A stretch of 58,779 nt of DNA from Oscillospiraceae bacterium (GTDB lineage Bacteria > Bacillota > Clostridia > Oscillospirales > Ruminococcaceae): positions 1 through 58,779 of the forward strand of contig JAFSCU010000047.1 in NCBI GenBank assembly GCA_017436575.1, read 5' to 3'. The stretch's first letter is position 1. Every line of letters starts with the position of its first letter. Position numbers and translations under genes: made by a program. Under the pieces are notes generated by a model, which ran no database searches, was not told the origin of the DNA, and was given only the letters and a program-made list of their open reading frames with translations. This document shows positions 27,975 through 36,505 of the stretch, in pieces.

Positions 27975-29498
27975 TCAACAGTATTGTACATTTATCATTT
28001 CGCAGAACTTCACCAGCAAATCCAAGCCGTTTTCTGTGCCGAAATACTTTGCCAGCAGTGTTTCCATACCGGTTTCAACACCTGCGAACAGTCTGAACTG
28101 CACAAGGAATCGGTGGGTGTTTTCTTCATCCAGCACAAACAGGCAATTCCTGTTGTCTTCTGTCTGCAAGCAGTATGAAAGACTGTTGTTTTTTATGGCA
28201 ACAATACAGTCAGTGGTTCCGTTTGAATACAGTGTGTATTCGCCGTCCTGCATATCCCGGCTGTGTATTGTCCAGAAGCTTTCGTTCCATTTATCCTCTG
28301 TCATTTCAGCAGTTTTGCGGTCGGTTTCAGTTACATTGTCAGGCAGTGGCTGTTTCAGAGGTTTCCATTGCGGAATACCTTTTGCCAGCCGGTAGCTTTC
28401 GCCGCTTTCTGCAATTTGATAAAGCATACCATTGTCTTCATCAATATAATATTTTACAAACAAATCTTTATAAATACCTGCCAGTTCCCAGTAGGCACCG
28501 GCTGTTTGCGGAATATGTTGCAGTTCTGACAGACCGTCAACTATGCCGCTGTAATACCATGCCTGCATGTGTTTTGGTGCATTGAAACGCCGCCACAGTT
28601 CATCACCAACCTGTCTGTAATCGCGGTACATACTGCGGATGTTGGACAGTTTATCCCCCAGTGTCAGCAGTTTTGAACGCATATCTTCGTCTGGCAGGTC
28701 ACGGATTGTTTTCAGTTTGCGTGCATACCAGGTTTTGCTTTTGTTTTCTGAATGTCCCGCCACAAGACAGGCTACATCTGCGCCATATTTTTCCCTGATT
28801 GTTTCCACAGGCACACCTGCATCTTCCACCGCATCGTGCAGCAGCCCTGCAATCAGCAGATTGTTATCTGCATTTACAGAAGACAGAATCTCCATAACTT
28901 CCATAGGATGGGTAATATATGGAATATCTGTTCCCTTTCTGAATGTATCTTTATGACACTGAGCGGCAAAATTCTTGGCTTCCTCCACTGCATCGTTGTC
29001 ATTGAGTATTATTTCCGCTGTTTCGGTTGTTTCACCATCTTTAGTATTCAGATAATCAAATTCAAATACCGCCTTTATCATATCCTTTGGAAGAAAACAC
29101 AGGTTTCCAAAAGGATTGAAATAAATGCCGTCCACCTGTGTATTCATCAGAATCATTTCCAGATAGTCATCAATTTCTGTTGTCAGTGTAACAATTGAAC
29201 TGTCTTTCCCCGCTTCCTCATAGCTGGTAAAACAGCAGTAAGCCCTCATATTATCGCCAACTCGCATTGTTGGCACTGTCAGGTTGAAGTCTTCCGTAAC
29301 AGTCTGTAGTTCTTGTGGTGTAAGGTTGTTTTTACCAAACCTTTCTGTAACAGATTCCGGCAGAATAACAGGAATGATAAACGGTGTGCCTACCTCCATA
29401 GCCCTGAATATTTCATACACCAACTTGCGTGCAAATATATGTGACTGGTCATCAGGACAGTTTCTGAACTCGTTAATGGCATTTTCAATCAGTTTCAT
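27975..29498 (-). CDS. SseB-like domain fused to SpoT-like HD hydrolase
   Basis: This 507-residue protein has an SseB-like N-terminal domain (about residues 1-135: IPVILPESVTERFG, VDGIYFNPFG). It is followed by an HD domain of the (p)ppGpp-hydrolase type (about 150-300: IPYITHPMEVMEIL, LLHDAVEDAG, LGDKLSNIRSM) and a C-terminal region of about 200 residues without a known fold. The HD motif is intact, so it could hydrolyse (p)ppGpp or a related nucleotide. The stop is 4 bp from the start of the neighbouring phosphatase gene (ATGA-type overlap region), so the pair is likely co-expressed. Confidence 0.7.
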   Translation of the reverse strand: MKLIENAINEFRNCPDDQSHIFARKLVYEIFRAMEVGTPFIIPVILPESVTERFGKNNLTPQELQTVTEDFNLTVPTMRVGDNMRAYCCFTSYEEAGKDSSIVTLTTEIDDYLEMILMNTQVDGIYFNPFGNLCFLPKDMIKAVFEFDYLNTKDGETTETAEIILNDNDAVEEAKNFAAQCHKDTFRKGTDIPYITHPMEVMEILSSVNADNNLLIAGLLHDAVEDAGVPVETIREKYGADVACLVAGHSENKSKTWYARKLKTIRDLPDEDMRSKLLTLGDKLSNIRSMYRDYRQVGDELWRRFNAPKHMQAWYYSGIVDGLSELQHIPQTAGAYWELAGIYKDLFVKYYIDEDNGMLYQIAESGESYRLAKGIPQWKPLKQPLPDNVTETDRKTAEMTEDKWNESFWTIHSRDMQDGEYTLYSNGTTDCIVAIKNNSLSYCLQTEDNRNCLFVLDEENTHRFLVQFRLFAGVETGMETLLAKYFGTENGLDLLVKFCEMINVQYC

Positions 29499-30232
29499 AC
29501 TGTATCTCCTTTAACAAAATATACCTGCGCATTTTTCCAACAGATTTTATCTGCATATTGCTTACTGCAGTTATCGTAAATATATTTCAGCCCTTCAGCA
29601 ACATCCGGCGGGCGGTGGTCAGAACGATGGGCATCAGAACCGATAAACGAAACTTTTTCTTCTTTCAGCATCTTTCTTGCATACGCTTTGACAGCTTCAT
29701 CATTTTCTTTCACGATGCTGTAAACATTTATCTGGAACAGACAGCCCAAATCTTCCAGCTGTTTTATAATATTCTCATCATTGTGGAATTCAAAATATCT
29801 TTCAATATGTGCAATAATGATTTTTGCCATATTGCCGCTTGCCATTATTCTTGCCTTCTGCAGCTCTTTTACTGCATACAACACCTCTTCAGTTGCAACC
29901 CAGGGCAGAAATTCAATCAGTATATAATCTGTGCCGGCCATAGTGTGCAGTTTGCCATTTTCCAGCCTTTCTGTCAGGTTTGCAGTCCTGTCTGCTGCAC
30001 AGGCCAGTTCACAGCCTTTGTAAAGGTTGACAGAAATATTGTTTTCAACGGCAGCTTTTTTCAACGCAGAAAAATTTTCTTCGTAATCCTCCAGTTTCCC
30101 CCAGCTGTGTGAAGTGCAAATAACATCAGTTATCCCTTGGCTTTGCATCATCTTCAGCATTGTCAGGGACATTTCCAAAGACATGGAACCATCGTCCATC
30201 CAAAAAAGACAGTGACAGTGTATATCAAACAT
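29495..30232 (-). CDS. CpsB/YwqE-type PHP phosphatase
   Basis: The 245-residue protein has the PHP-domain metal ligands in order: FDIHCHCLFWMDDGS, TSHSWGK, IIAHIERY and IGSDAHRSDHRP. This is the CpsB/CapC/YwqE tyrosine-protein phosphatase group, which dephosphorylates bacterial tyrosine kinases in capsule control. No kinase or capsule operon is adjacent; instead the gene precedes the SseB-HD fusion with a 4-bp overlap, which suggests a different partner here. Confidence 0.82.
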   Translation of the reverse strand: MFDIHCHCLFWMDDGSMSLEMSLTMLKMMQSQGITDVICTSHSWGKLEDYEENFSALKKAAVENNISVNLYKGCELACAADRTANLTERLENGKLHTMAGTDYILIEFLPWVATEEVLYAVKELQKARIMASGNMAKIIIAHIERYFEFHNDENIIKQLEDLGCLFQINVYSIVKENDEAVKAYARKMLKEEKVSFIGSDAHRSDHRPPDVAEGLKYIYDNCSKQYADKICWKNAQVYFVKGDTV

Positions 30233-30296
30233 ATAATCAACTCCTTTATCAGTTCAAGTATATTATATATTTATTCCCAATGCAAATGGTCGCATA

Positions 30297-30452
30297 AAAG
30301 GCGACATATTACAGAAAATTGATATCTACTATCGCTGCATTGGATTTGTGGCTTCTAAAGAAGAAAATAAAAAAGTAATAGAGAATAAAAAGCGGTACGT
30401 GGAGATGGAACCACGCCAGGGCGTAGTAATCGCCAATAAAAAGAGAGAATAA
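30297..30452 (+). pseudogene. Decayed 3' end of a large serine recombinase gene
   Basis: The frame reads KGDILQKIDIYYRCIGFVAS, then a charged stretch, then VEMEPRQGVVIANKKRE and a TAA at 30450. The order of motifs matches the last ~50 residues of TnpX-type recombinases, including the one encoded at 56238-57956 ([28 protein letters not shown]). There is no start codon and no catalytic domain upstream, so this is a scar. It lies exactly where the AT-rich island starts. A short hairpin terminator follows (30460-30486). Confidence 0.6.
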
Positions 30453-30789
30453 AGGAAAAGGCATCGGATGATAAACATCTGATGCCTGTTTTAATTAATA
30501 TTTTTATATAAAAAACAAACGGTTGTTCCCATAAGAACAACCGTCGTGCGCTAATTACTAATTAACAAAAATTCAACTCAGAATTATTAACAGTACCCGT
30601 ATACATACGGGTACCCATAACAACACAAATAAAATAACTAAATTTAATACCGACAGAGGATGGAAAAAGACCGCAAATTTGCGGTCTTTTTTATCTAAAT
30701 ATTAAAAATCAATTAGTGTCATGAGATATGATTTGTCTATTGAACAGTTTTTACTTAAAACATATCCTCAAACCTTACAAATATATGTG
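30453..30789. other. Gene-free region with four stacked hairpins
   Basis: No gene is supported here. Four hairpins occur: 30460-30486 (GGCATCGGATG/CATCTGATGCC), 30519-30544 (CGGTTGTTC/GAACAACCG, T-run on the minus strand), 30593-30614 (GTACCCGTA/TACGGGTAC) and 30664-30691 (AAAAAGACCGCAAA and its complement). The last is a strong bidirectional terminator of the helicase gene. The cluster marks the junction between backbone and island. Confidence 0.6.
30664..30691. terminator. Strong bidirectional terminator
   Basis: AAAAAGACCGCAAA (30664-30677) pairs with TTTGCGGTCTTTTT (30678-30691) in a perfect palindrome. It serves the minus-strand helicase gene. Confidence 0.85.
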
Positions 30790-33186
30790 TTAAATATAGA
30801 TATATTTTTCTATTTGATATTTATAAAAATCGTCTTGATCATCATAATAATGTTTGAACTCATTTTTACAATGAACAATATTATTATCATCAAAATATAA
30901 GTGTTCAAGTTGGTTGTCTTTAATCAGTTTTGACACTAAATGAATAGGTAACCCTTGTTTGACCAGTTTAATTTCAAACTCATTTTGAGTGCTATAAATA
31001 TTGAAATTATAATCGTCTTCAGAAATCAAATTATATTCATATAGTAATTCTACAAATTTATTAAATTTATATGATAAAAAATCATCTTCGATTTTTAATT
31101 TTATTATTGCTATATTGATTAATTCACTATCTGTTTTATTTCTCAGATTTATATACAAATTACTATTGCTTTCTGAGAAAGGGCTGTTACATTCTCCGTA
31201 AGATGATCCTATAAAAATATAAGGGTCAATTGATGTTTGTCTTTTTTTGAAGTATTGGAATTCATAATGAATATTTTCCTGCAAAGAATTCTTTCGCATA
31301 ACAGTTAAATAATGATTATAATAATTAATAGCTTTAGTGTTATTTAATCGTTTGATTTCATAATCCGTTACTTCCATATCTTTCAAAAAAATATCAACAA
31401 CCTTATCAACGATAGATTTATCTTTAAATTGAATATCTTCTGCCGCGTAAGTAATACGTGAGAGTATTTTTGACACAGATTCTGGGTTCAGTTCTATATG
31501 GTCATTTAGTGATAATGAAATTAGATTTCTATATAGAATATTTTCTTGAGAGTCTGGTATAGAAAAATATATATTTTCATATTCGGTTAGTTGATCATAA
31601 AGTACCTGTTCATCCTCTTTTAAATTACTATTGTCAAAAGCATCTAAAAATGGATTTTCTATTTTATCAACAATTTCGTTTGACCTTAAACGCTTTATAT
31701 ATGTTTCCATATTACCTGAAAAATCATCATTAGAGACAAAATGAATAGCAGGGAAAAGCTTTCTTATATCACTATTTTCATTGAATATAGAGTTAAGCCT
31801 ATTCACACGCCCACATAAGTTTATTAGTTTATTGCTTTTTAGTGCATATGCATCGAATATAAACAAGGAGGAAATCGGCAAGTTTATCCCTTCTAACAAA
31901 ACGCTGTTGGCAGTAATATACTTGATTTCCGGAATAGTGCTAACTTTATACTCTACATAGTCTTTAATGTAATCAGGGAGCTTTCCGTGTATATAAACTA
32001 TCCCCTTTTTTATATAAGATATCATTTTGAAGTCTTTATGGACATGTTTTTTTAACGAATTAATCATTAAAGATAGTTCTGGAGAAGCTAAGTCCGGCAA
32101 TGTATTTGCAATCTTGCTGGTTATTTTTTCCATTCGTTTAGGAGAAGTTACATATATTAAAGTTTTGTCTGTTGCATTTTTTATTAAGTAATCATATGCG
32201 TTGTGATACAGTTCATCATACATATAAAACACATTAAAATAACGATTGTAAATATATTTTTTGCTTTGATCAAACAAGTAATATATCGGTATTTTTATGT
32301 TGTGATTTATTTTGTATTCACTTATATTCAAATCCTTTAATACTCTAAGATTATTGCTATTATTTATTAAAGGAGAAAAATATAAAATATCACAATTTGG
32401 ATTTTTGATTATAGCTAATCTAATCAATCGTGATAAAAGTCTATTTCTGGAATCTTTTTCAAATAAATTATGTGCTTCGTCTATATATAAATAGTCAAAA
32501 CAGAGGTCATTTTTTTCTAATAAACGAAGAGCTCTTTCTTGCGTTAAAACAGCAATAAAAGTTTTATCATTATCATACATTTGGTCATGTAACAAAATTT
32601 TAATGTTTTCAAATTGCTGCTTGATATATTTATATGTTTGCATTAAAAGAGATTTTGTAGGGACTATAATAGCGACTTTTAATTCATCGCACATTTGTTT
32701 TTTAATATGTGAGATAATCAGTTGGCTCTTTCCAAATGATGTAGGTGCAACAAAACTAATGTTGTTTGAAGTGTCGTTCATTACACCTTCAAAAGCATTA
32801 AATTGTTGTATCGTTGGCATAAATTTATCGGATCTATATTTTTCAATTCGATAGTGATTTATAATATCTGTAATACTATTTTCTGAGTCTGTTTTTTCAA
32901 TTATATAATCAGTTATAGGAAACAAACCATAATTAATTGACAAATCATATAACGGCAAGAAATCATTATAAAAAATAGAATATCTTGTAATAATTTCATA
33001 TGCAATATCAAAAAACATAGTGTTGCTTATATTTTTTCTATACTCGTCAAGAAACAGAAGAGCTGATGATAACAAAAGTGATTTTTCATCATAAGTTAAA
33101 TCATCTTGTCGAATGAGCTTTTCATAAGCTATACTCAAGTTTTCTATTTTACCGATATTAGTCATAGTAAGTTTTTCGTTAGCCAT
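30790..33186 (-). CDS. SF2 DEAH helicase, HamB-like (Hachiman-type defence)
   Basis: The 798-residue protein has helicase motif I APTSFGKS (147-154), the DEAH box IDEAH (about 235-239), a motif IV segment VTSPKRMEKI, motif V ANSVLLEGIN and motif VI NLCGRVNRL. The fold is superfamily 2. It lies 8 bp downstream of a PD-(D/E)xK nuclease gene, matching Hachiman (HamA nuclease-HamB helicase) architecture. Hachiman protects from phage by degrading DNA after the helicase senses damage. The gene is strongly AT-rich, unlike the backbone. The C-terminal ~300 residues have no recognised domain. Confidence 0.72.
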   Translation of the reverse strand: MANEKLTMTNIGKIENLSIAYEKLIRQDDLTYDEKSLLLSSALLFLDEYRKNISNTMFFDIAYEIITRYSIFYNDFLPLYDLSINYGLFPITDYIIEKTDSENSITDIINHYRIEKYRSDKFMPTIQQFNAFEGVMNDTSNNISFVAPTSFGKSQLIISHIKKQMCDELKVAIIVPTKSLLMQTYKYIKQQFENIKILLHDQMYDNDKTFIAVLTQERALRLLEKNDLCFDYLYIDEAHNLFEKDSRNRLLSRLIRLAIIKNPNCDILYFSPLINNSNNLRVLKDLNISEYKINHNIKIPIYYLFDQSKKYIYNRYFNVFYMYDELYHNAYDYLIKNATDKTLIYVTSPKRMEKITSKIANTLPDLASPELSLMINSLKKHVHKDFKMISYIKKGIVYIHGKLPDYIKDYVEYKVSTIPEIKYITANSVLLEGINLPISSLFIFDAYALKSNKLINLCGRVNRLNSIFNENSDIRKLFPAIHFVSNDDFSGNMETYIKRLRSNEIVDKIENPFLDAFDNSNLKEDEQVLYDQLTEYENIYFSIPDSQENILYRNLISLSLNDHIELNPESVSKILSRITYAAEDIQFKDKSIVDKVVDIFLKDMEVTDYEIKRLNNTKAINYYNHYLTVMRKNSLQENIHYEFQYFKKRQTSIDPYIFIGSSYGECNSPFSESNSNLYINLRNKTDSELINIAIIKLKIEDDFLSYKFNKFVELLYEYNLISEDDYNFNIYSTQNEFEIKLVKQGLPIHLVSKLIKDNQLEHLYFDDNNIVHCKNEFKHYYDDQDDFYKYQIEKYIYI

Positions 33187-33194
33187 AGGCGCTC

Positions 33195-33932
33195 CTATTC
33201 TATACCAATATATTCTAAGAATTTAATATAAGCTCTATTAGAAATTGCCAGGATCATTAACTTACCTGCAGGCATACTGGTGTGTAAATCTTTTATTGAT
33301 TTATAAATTGTATCCTTTATTACATCATCGGTAGCATCATGATTAAATACAGTCCCACAAGGAACAAGATTATATTCCGTTATAGGCAAACGGATGCCCT
33401 TTATGTAATTATTTGATAATTGCTTTAATTTTTTAATCAAAGATTTATCTGTTTTGACAGCTCCATGTGAAGCATGATTGTATGCATTTTCCCATGGATT
33501 ATTTTTTACTTTTGTTGTAAGTTTCTCCTTTAAATCAGAATAGGCTGCTGTTATTTTGCTTGAGTGAGAAGTGTCATCACCAGATTTGCTTTCTATAATC
33601 CATTCCTCGTTGTTATAAGTATAATAACCGTCAAATCCTTTTTTTATTGAGTTTTCTTCAAGATTTAAGTATAAAAATTCTTGCTTATATCCAAGCTGCC
33701 TAAAGAAAAGATGGATATAAAACTCTGCAACTGCACCTTTTCGTTGGTTGTAAGTTTTGGACAATAAATAATCCGACAAACGTATTTTTATTGTATCAAT
33801 ATCGGTATCAGAGTCACCCTCACATATAGAAATGATGTTTGCTGTTATGTATTCATCTATTCCATGCTCTGAAATATCAAGAACCATAGCTGTTGTAGTA
33901 GTGCTGATTTTATAGATTTTATAAGTAAGCAA
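33195..33932 (-). CDS. PD-(D/E)xK nuclease, HamA-like (DUF1837-type)
   Basis: The 245-residue protein shows the PD-(D/E)xK pattern: E70 in a helix (RKGAVAEFY), D101 in KGFDGYY and E114-S-K116 in EEWIIESKSG. The arrangement resembles HamA of Hachiman. It precedes the helicase with an 8-bp gap and should be the first gene of the pair. The start is a TTG (33932) with GAGG eight bases upstream. A rare start could keep nuclease levels low. The alternative is another two-gene nuclease-helicase family such as AbpAB-like; the assignment rests on motif order, not on a profile search. Confidence 0.65.
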   Translation of the reverse strand: MLTYKIYKISTTTTAMVLDISEHGIDEYITANIISICEGDSDTDIDTIKIRLSDYLLSKTYNQRKGAVAEFYIHLFFRQLGYKQEFLYLNLEENSIKKGFDGYYTYNNEEWIIESKSGDDTSHSSKITAAYSDLKEKLTTKVKNNPWENAYNHASHGAVKTDKSLIKKLKQLSNNYIKGIRLPITEYNLVPCGTVFNHDATDDVIKDTIYKSIKDLHTSMPAGKLMILAISNRAYIKFLEYIGIE

Positions 33933-34083
33933 GATAAAAACCTCTTTTATCCATAAAAATATTATATTATATATTATAATACAATATTTCTTAAAATTGA
34001 AGGCTACACACGTAGTTTTTAATACTTTAATTCCAGTGTGAGATTTTGTATTGAATTATAACTATAGTTCAAACTGAAGTGGG

Positions 34084-34105
34084 TTCAAGTCCCTTCATCC
34101 GCACC
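34084..34105 (+). repeat. tRNA 3'-end-like fragment; left copy of an 18-bp direct repeat
   Basis: TTCAAGTCCCTTCATCCG followed by CACCA is the T-loop, acceptor and CCA end of a class II tRNA (tRNA-Leu-like). The 5' half of a tRNA (an acceptor GCGGATG within ~90 nt upstream) is absent. The 18-mer recurs at 42885-42902. This is how integrative elements leave att sites at tRNA 3' ends. Confidence 0.6.
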
Positions 34106-34370
34106 ACAAAAGTTAGGTGCTGTTGAAAAAAGTGCAGTAATAACATTTATCATAGTTTTACATTTTCATAAAAATTATATGAAGATATATCGTTATATTA
34201 AACATTTCAACGATATGTTTATATAGTATCTAGGATTAAATTAACCAACTTTAGCTGAAGTCAAAGTATAGCCCTCAGTTATATTCATATATTGTGATAA
34301 CTATTATAAAGAACAATATTCAAAGATATTACGGTGTTACTCATGGCCAAATAGAATATAATATTATACA

Positions 34371-34404
34371 AACAGGCAAGGAGAACAAACTCTCCTTGCC
34401 TGTT
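34371..34404 (-). terminator. Terminator of the AAA-nuclease gene
   Basis: AACAGGCAAGGAG (34371-34383) pairs with CTCCTTGCCTGTT (34392-34404) in a 13-bp stem, 5 bp past the stop on the minus strand. The rest of 33933-34370 holds the att-like fragment and AT-rich DNA without an open gene. Confidence 0.88.
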
Positions 34405-34408
34405 TAAT

Positions 34409-36184
34409 TCATACTAATCCTTTTAAATACTCTTCTACATTCAAATAATGCACATCTGTTACATCACAGGTTTCACCACGATAAATCACATATTTACCTG
34501 AAATTGATCCATATCTAAATTCTGTTGCTGCGCATTTTTCTTCATCTATAAGATGTCTGTACTGCGACTCAACAATTTCTGTGCTATATTTTATTTCATA
34601 AATAGCACACGTTGCTTCTTCAGGATTAAAAACTACCATATCGAATTCGCCTCGTGCAAATTCAAGTTTAAACACTTCATATTTTGGAAAAGCTATCTTT
34701 GTTTCTAAAAGAACAATATCTTCCAACATTCGTCCTTTGATTTCACTGAGAATTCGTGCTGTAATATTATTTCGCTCAACCAATGATAATGTGCGGAATA
34801 TATCATCCTGCATCAATGTTTTTATTAGAGATTCTGCCTGTGCGTAACGCATACCCGGTTGAGTAATAACAGTATGCTTTTCTTTTTTATTAAGATCGGT
34901 AAGAGAAACTAAATCAATGTCTACTGTGATGTCCAACAAATCCAAATATTCTTTTATTTCAGCACGATGTGCATCACTAATATCAATGGTCTGCTCTGAT
35001 TTGTTTCTGATTTCAAGAAGCTGACGCAGCTGGTTTGTCACGGTCTCAGTATCTATCTGGTAAAGGATATCGTTTGAATTGTTTCTATCTCGAAGCATAT
35101 TTTTCGCCGATATAGACAAGTCATTAGATTTGAAATCCTTTGTTAAAACATCCAACGTGAAGCGATGAGTAATATCTTCTACAATTCGATTAATAGCACT
35201 TGTAAGTTCATTAGCTTCATACAGTTCAGCAAGATTGCGAAAATGCGTGCCGTCCTGATAATTTTTTAAAGAATGCTGAATATTTTTGGCAATAGCACTG
35301 TCGACATATTCTGTAGTGCTTTCTTTTGTAGCAAAAGTCATACCGGATTGATTGTAGGCTACACCACCAAGACTCATAGTTCCACCATAACGTATATACT
35401 CATCTATCCCTTTGATTCCAAGCACATTTTCAAATTCACGATATGGAACAAAAGTTGTATGCAGCATAAAACAACGGTCATACAATTCTTGGTCTTCAGA
35501 AAATACAAATCCAAGAGAGTCTGTACCAGACAAAATCACTTTCATACCACTTGAAGCAAATATATCAGAAAAAAGAGCTGCACCTTCAATGAAATCATTC
35601 ATAAGAGTAACTTCATCAATGAACACATAGCGGTATCCCTGCTTCTTCAGTTGACGCATATCTAAATTGATTTTAGCTAGATCAATTTGCGGTGTAATCT
35701 GAACAAATGCTGTTTTCTTAAAGGTATCTTCCGGCATATCTGCAATAACTTGACGTATCAATGTAGTTTTACCTGTTCTGCGCAAACCATAAAGAATAAA
35801 AACACGGTCCGTACTGTTACCATATACATAATCACGCAATGTTGAAAATAATTCTCGCTTTTTTAAGCTGCGTATAGGTTTAACAAAGTCCGAAAGTTCA
35901 TGTCCAGTCTTAACCTCTGAAAAATAGAATTTATCCTGCATAACTTCTGGCATAAGTTTTGATTCCTTTGACTCGTTAAGCTTCTTTTCAAGAGATTTTC
36001 TCTGTTCTATTTTTTCAATTATATCTTGTAGCTCACTGTCTTTAATCAATTTATTTTTTTGTTTGCCATTTTCCGTCCACTGCAGATAAGGATATCTTTT
36101 ACCACGTATATTTTTATACGTAATATTTCCTTTTGGCAACTGGGAAATCCATTCCTTTATATAACGAATTCTTACTGGATCCAT
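34409..36184 (-). CDS. AAA ATPase with C-terminal nuclease-like domain
   Basis: The 591-residue protein has Walker A GLRRTGKT (133-140), Walker B YRYVFIDE and a C-terminal RGEFDMVVF, EIKYS pair that resembles a PD-(D/E)xK nuclease. The N-terminal 100 residues are a charged helical segment starting with a SQLPKGNITYKNIRGKRYPY motif. This is an AAA_14-type ATP-binding protein; related proteins are frequent in accessory DNA with no assigned role. A strong promoter with a 20-bp palindromic operator lies upstream, and AGGGGGGTG precedes the ATG. It lies next to a Lamassu-like pair but has its own promoter and terminator. Confidence 0.6.
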   Translation of the reverse strand: MDPVRIRYIKEWISQLPKGNITYKNIRGKRYPYLQWTENGKQKNKLIKDSELQDIIEKIEQRKSLEKKLNESKESKLMPEVMQDKFYFSEVKTGHELSDFVKPIRSLKKRELFSTLRDYVYGNSTDRVFILYGLRRTGKTTLIRQVIADMPEDTFKKTAFVQITPQIDLAKINLDMRQLKKQGYRYVFIDEVTLMNDFIEGAALFSDIFASSGMKVILSGTDSLGFVFSEDQELYDRCFMLHTTFVPYREFENVLGIKGIDEYIRYGGTMSLGGVAYNQSGMTFATKESTTEYVDSAIAKNIQHSLKNYQDGTHFRNLAELYEANELTSAINRIVEDITHRFTLDVLTKDFKSNDLSISAKNMLRDRNNSNDILYQIDTETVTNQLRQLLEIRNKSEQTIDISDAHRAEIKEYLDLLDITVDIDLVSLTDLNKKEKHTVITQPGMRYAQAESLIKTLMQDDIFRTLSLVERNNITARILSEIKGRMLEDIVLLETKIAFPKYEVFKLEFARGEFDMVVFNPEEATCAIYEIKYSTEIVESQYRHLIDEEKCAATEFRYGSISGKYVIYRGETCDVTDVHYLNVEEYLKGLV

Positions 36185-36206
36185 ATGTTCACCCCCCTAT
36201 TTTAAC

Positions 36207-36262
36207 TAAATTGTAACTTATGTAACTTATATTGTCAACACAATAAGTTACATAAGTTACAA
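36207..36262 (-). promoter_or_regulatory. Promoter overlapped by a 20-bp perfect inverted repeat operator
   Basis: On the minus strand TTGACA (-35) and TACAAT (-10) are 17 bp apart. The arms 36211-36230 and 36243-36262 are exact reverse complements (20 bp each) and each is built of a GTAACTTAT direct repeat. The left arm covers the -10 and spacer; the -35 lies in the 12-bp gap. A dimeric or tetrameric repressor could shut this promoter tightly. Confidence 0.8.
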
Positions 36263-36346
36263 GGTAATTTAGGAACAACTATTTAAAAATTATACATTGT
36301 TGCCTCTTTAAAGAATTTTTATACTAAAAGTCCAGTGTTTATAAAC

Positions 36347-36404
36347 AAAAAGAGATTTTCAGTTCGTATTTTATATGCATACGAATATCTAGAAAATCCC
36401 TTTT
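36347..36404. repeat. 58-bp hairpin element, copy 1
   Basis: An outer stem (AAAGAGATTTTC and GAAAATCCCTTT, one mismatch) encloses an inner TTCGTAT/ATACGAA stem (36363-36369, 36379-36385). A nearly identical element lies inverted at 42561-42618. The 36185-36505 interval has no gene other than this and the operator. Confidence 0.6.
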
Positions 36405-36505
36405 ATGACTATTTTGTAGTAGAATCTAACTTGCTCCCAGTCTGTTTTAATTAATTTTAATAAGCTTTAAAATAGCTTTGTACATTATATAGTTATTGTT
36501 CATAA

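Noticed and set aside
30355-30540. Minus-strand 61-codon frame
   Set aside because: It is antisense to the recombinase remnant and runs through hairpins; no ribosome site or family.
34020-34105. Complete tRNA gene
   Set aside because: Only the T-loop, acceptor and CCA end are present; no 5' acceptor strand, D-arm or anticodon arm could be drawn upstream.
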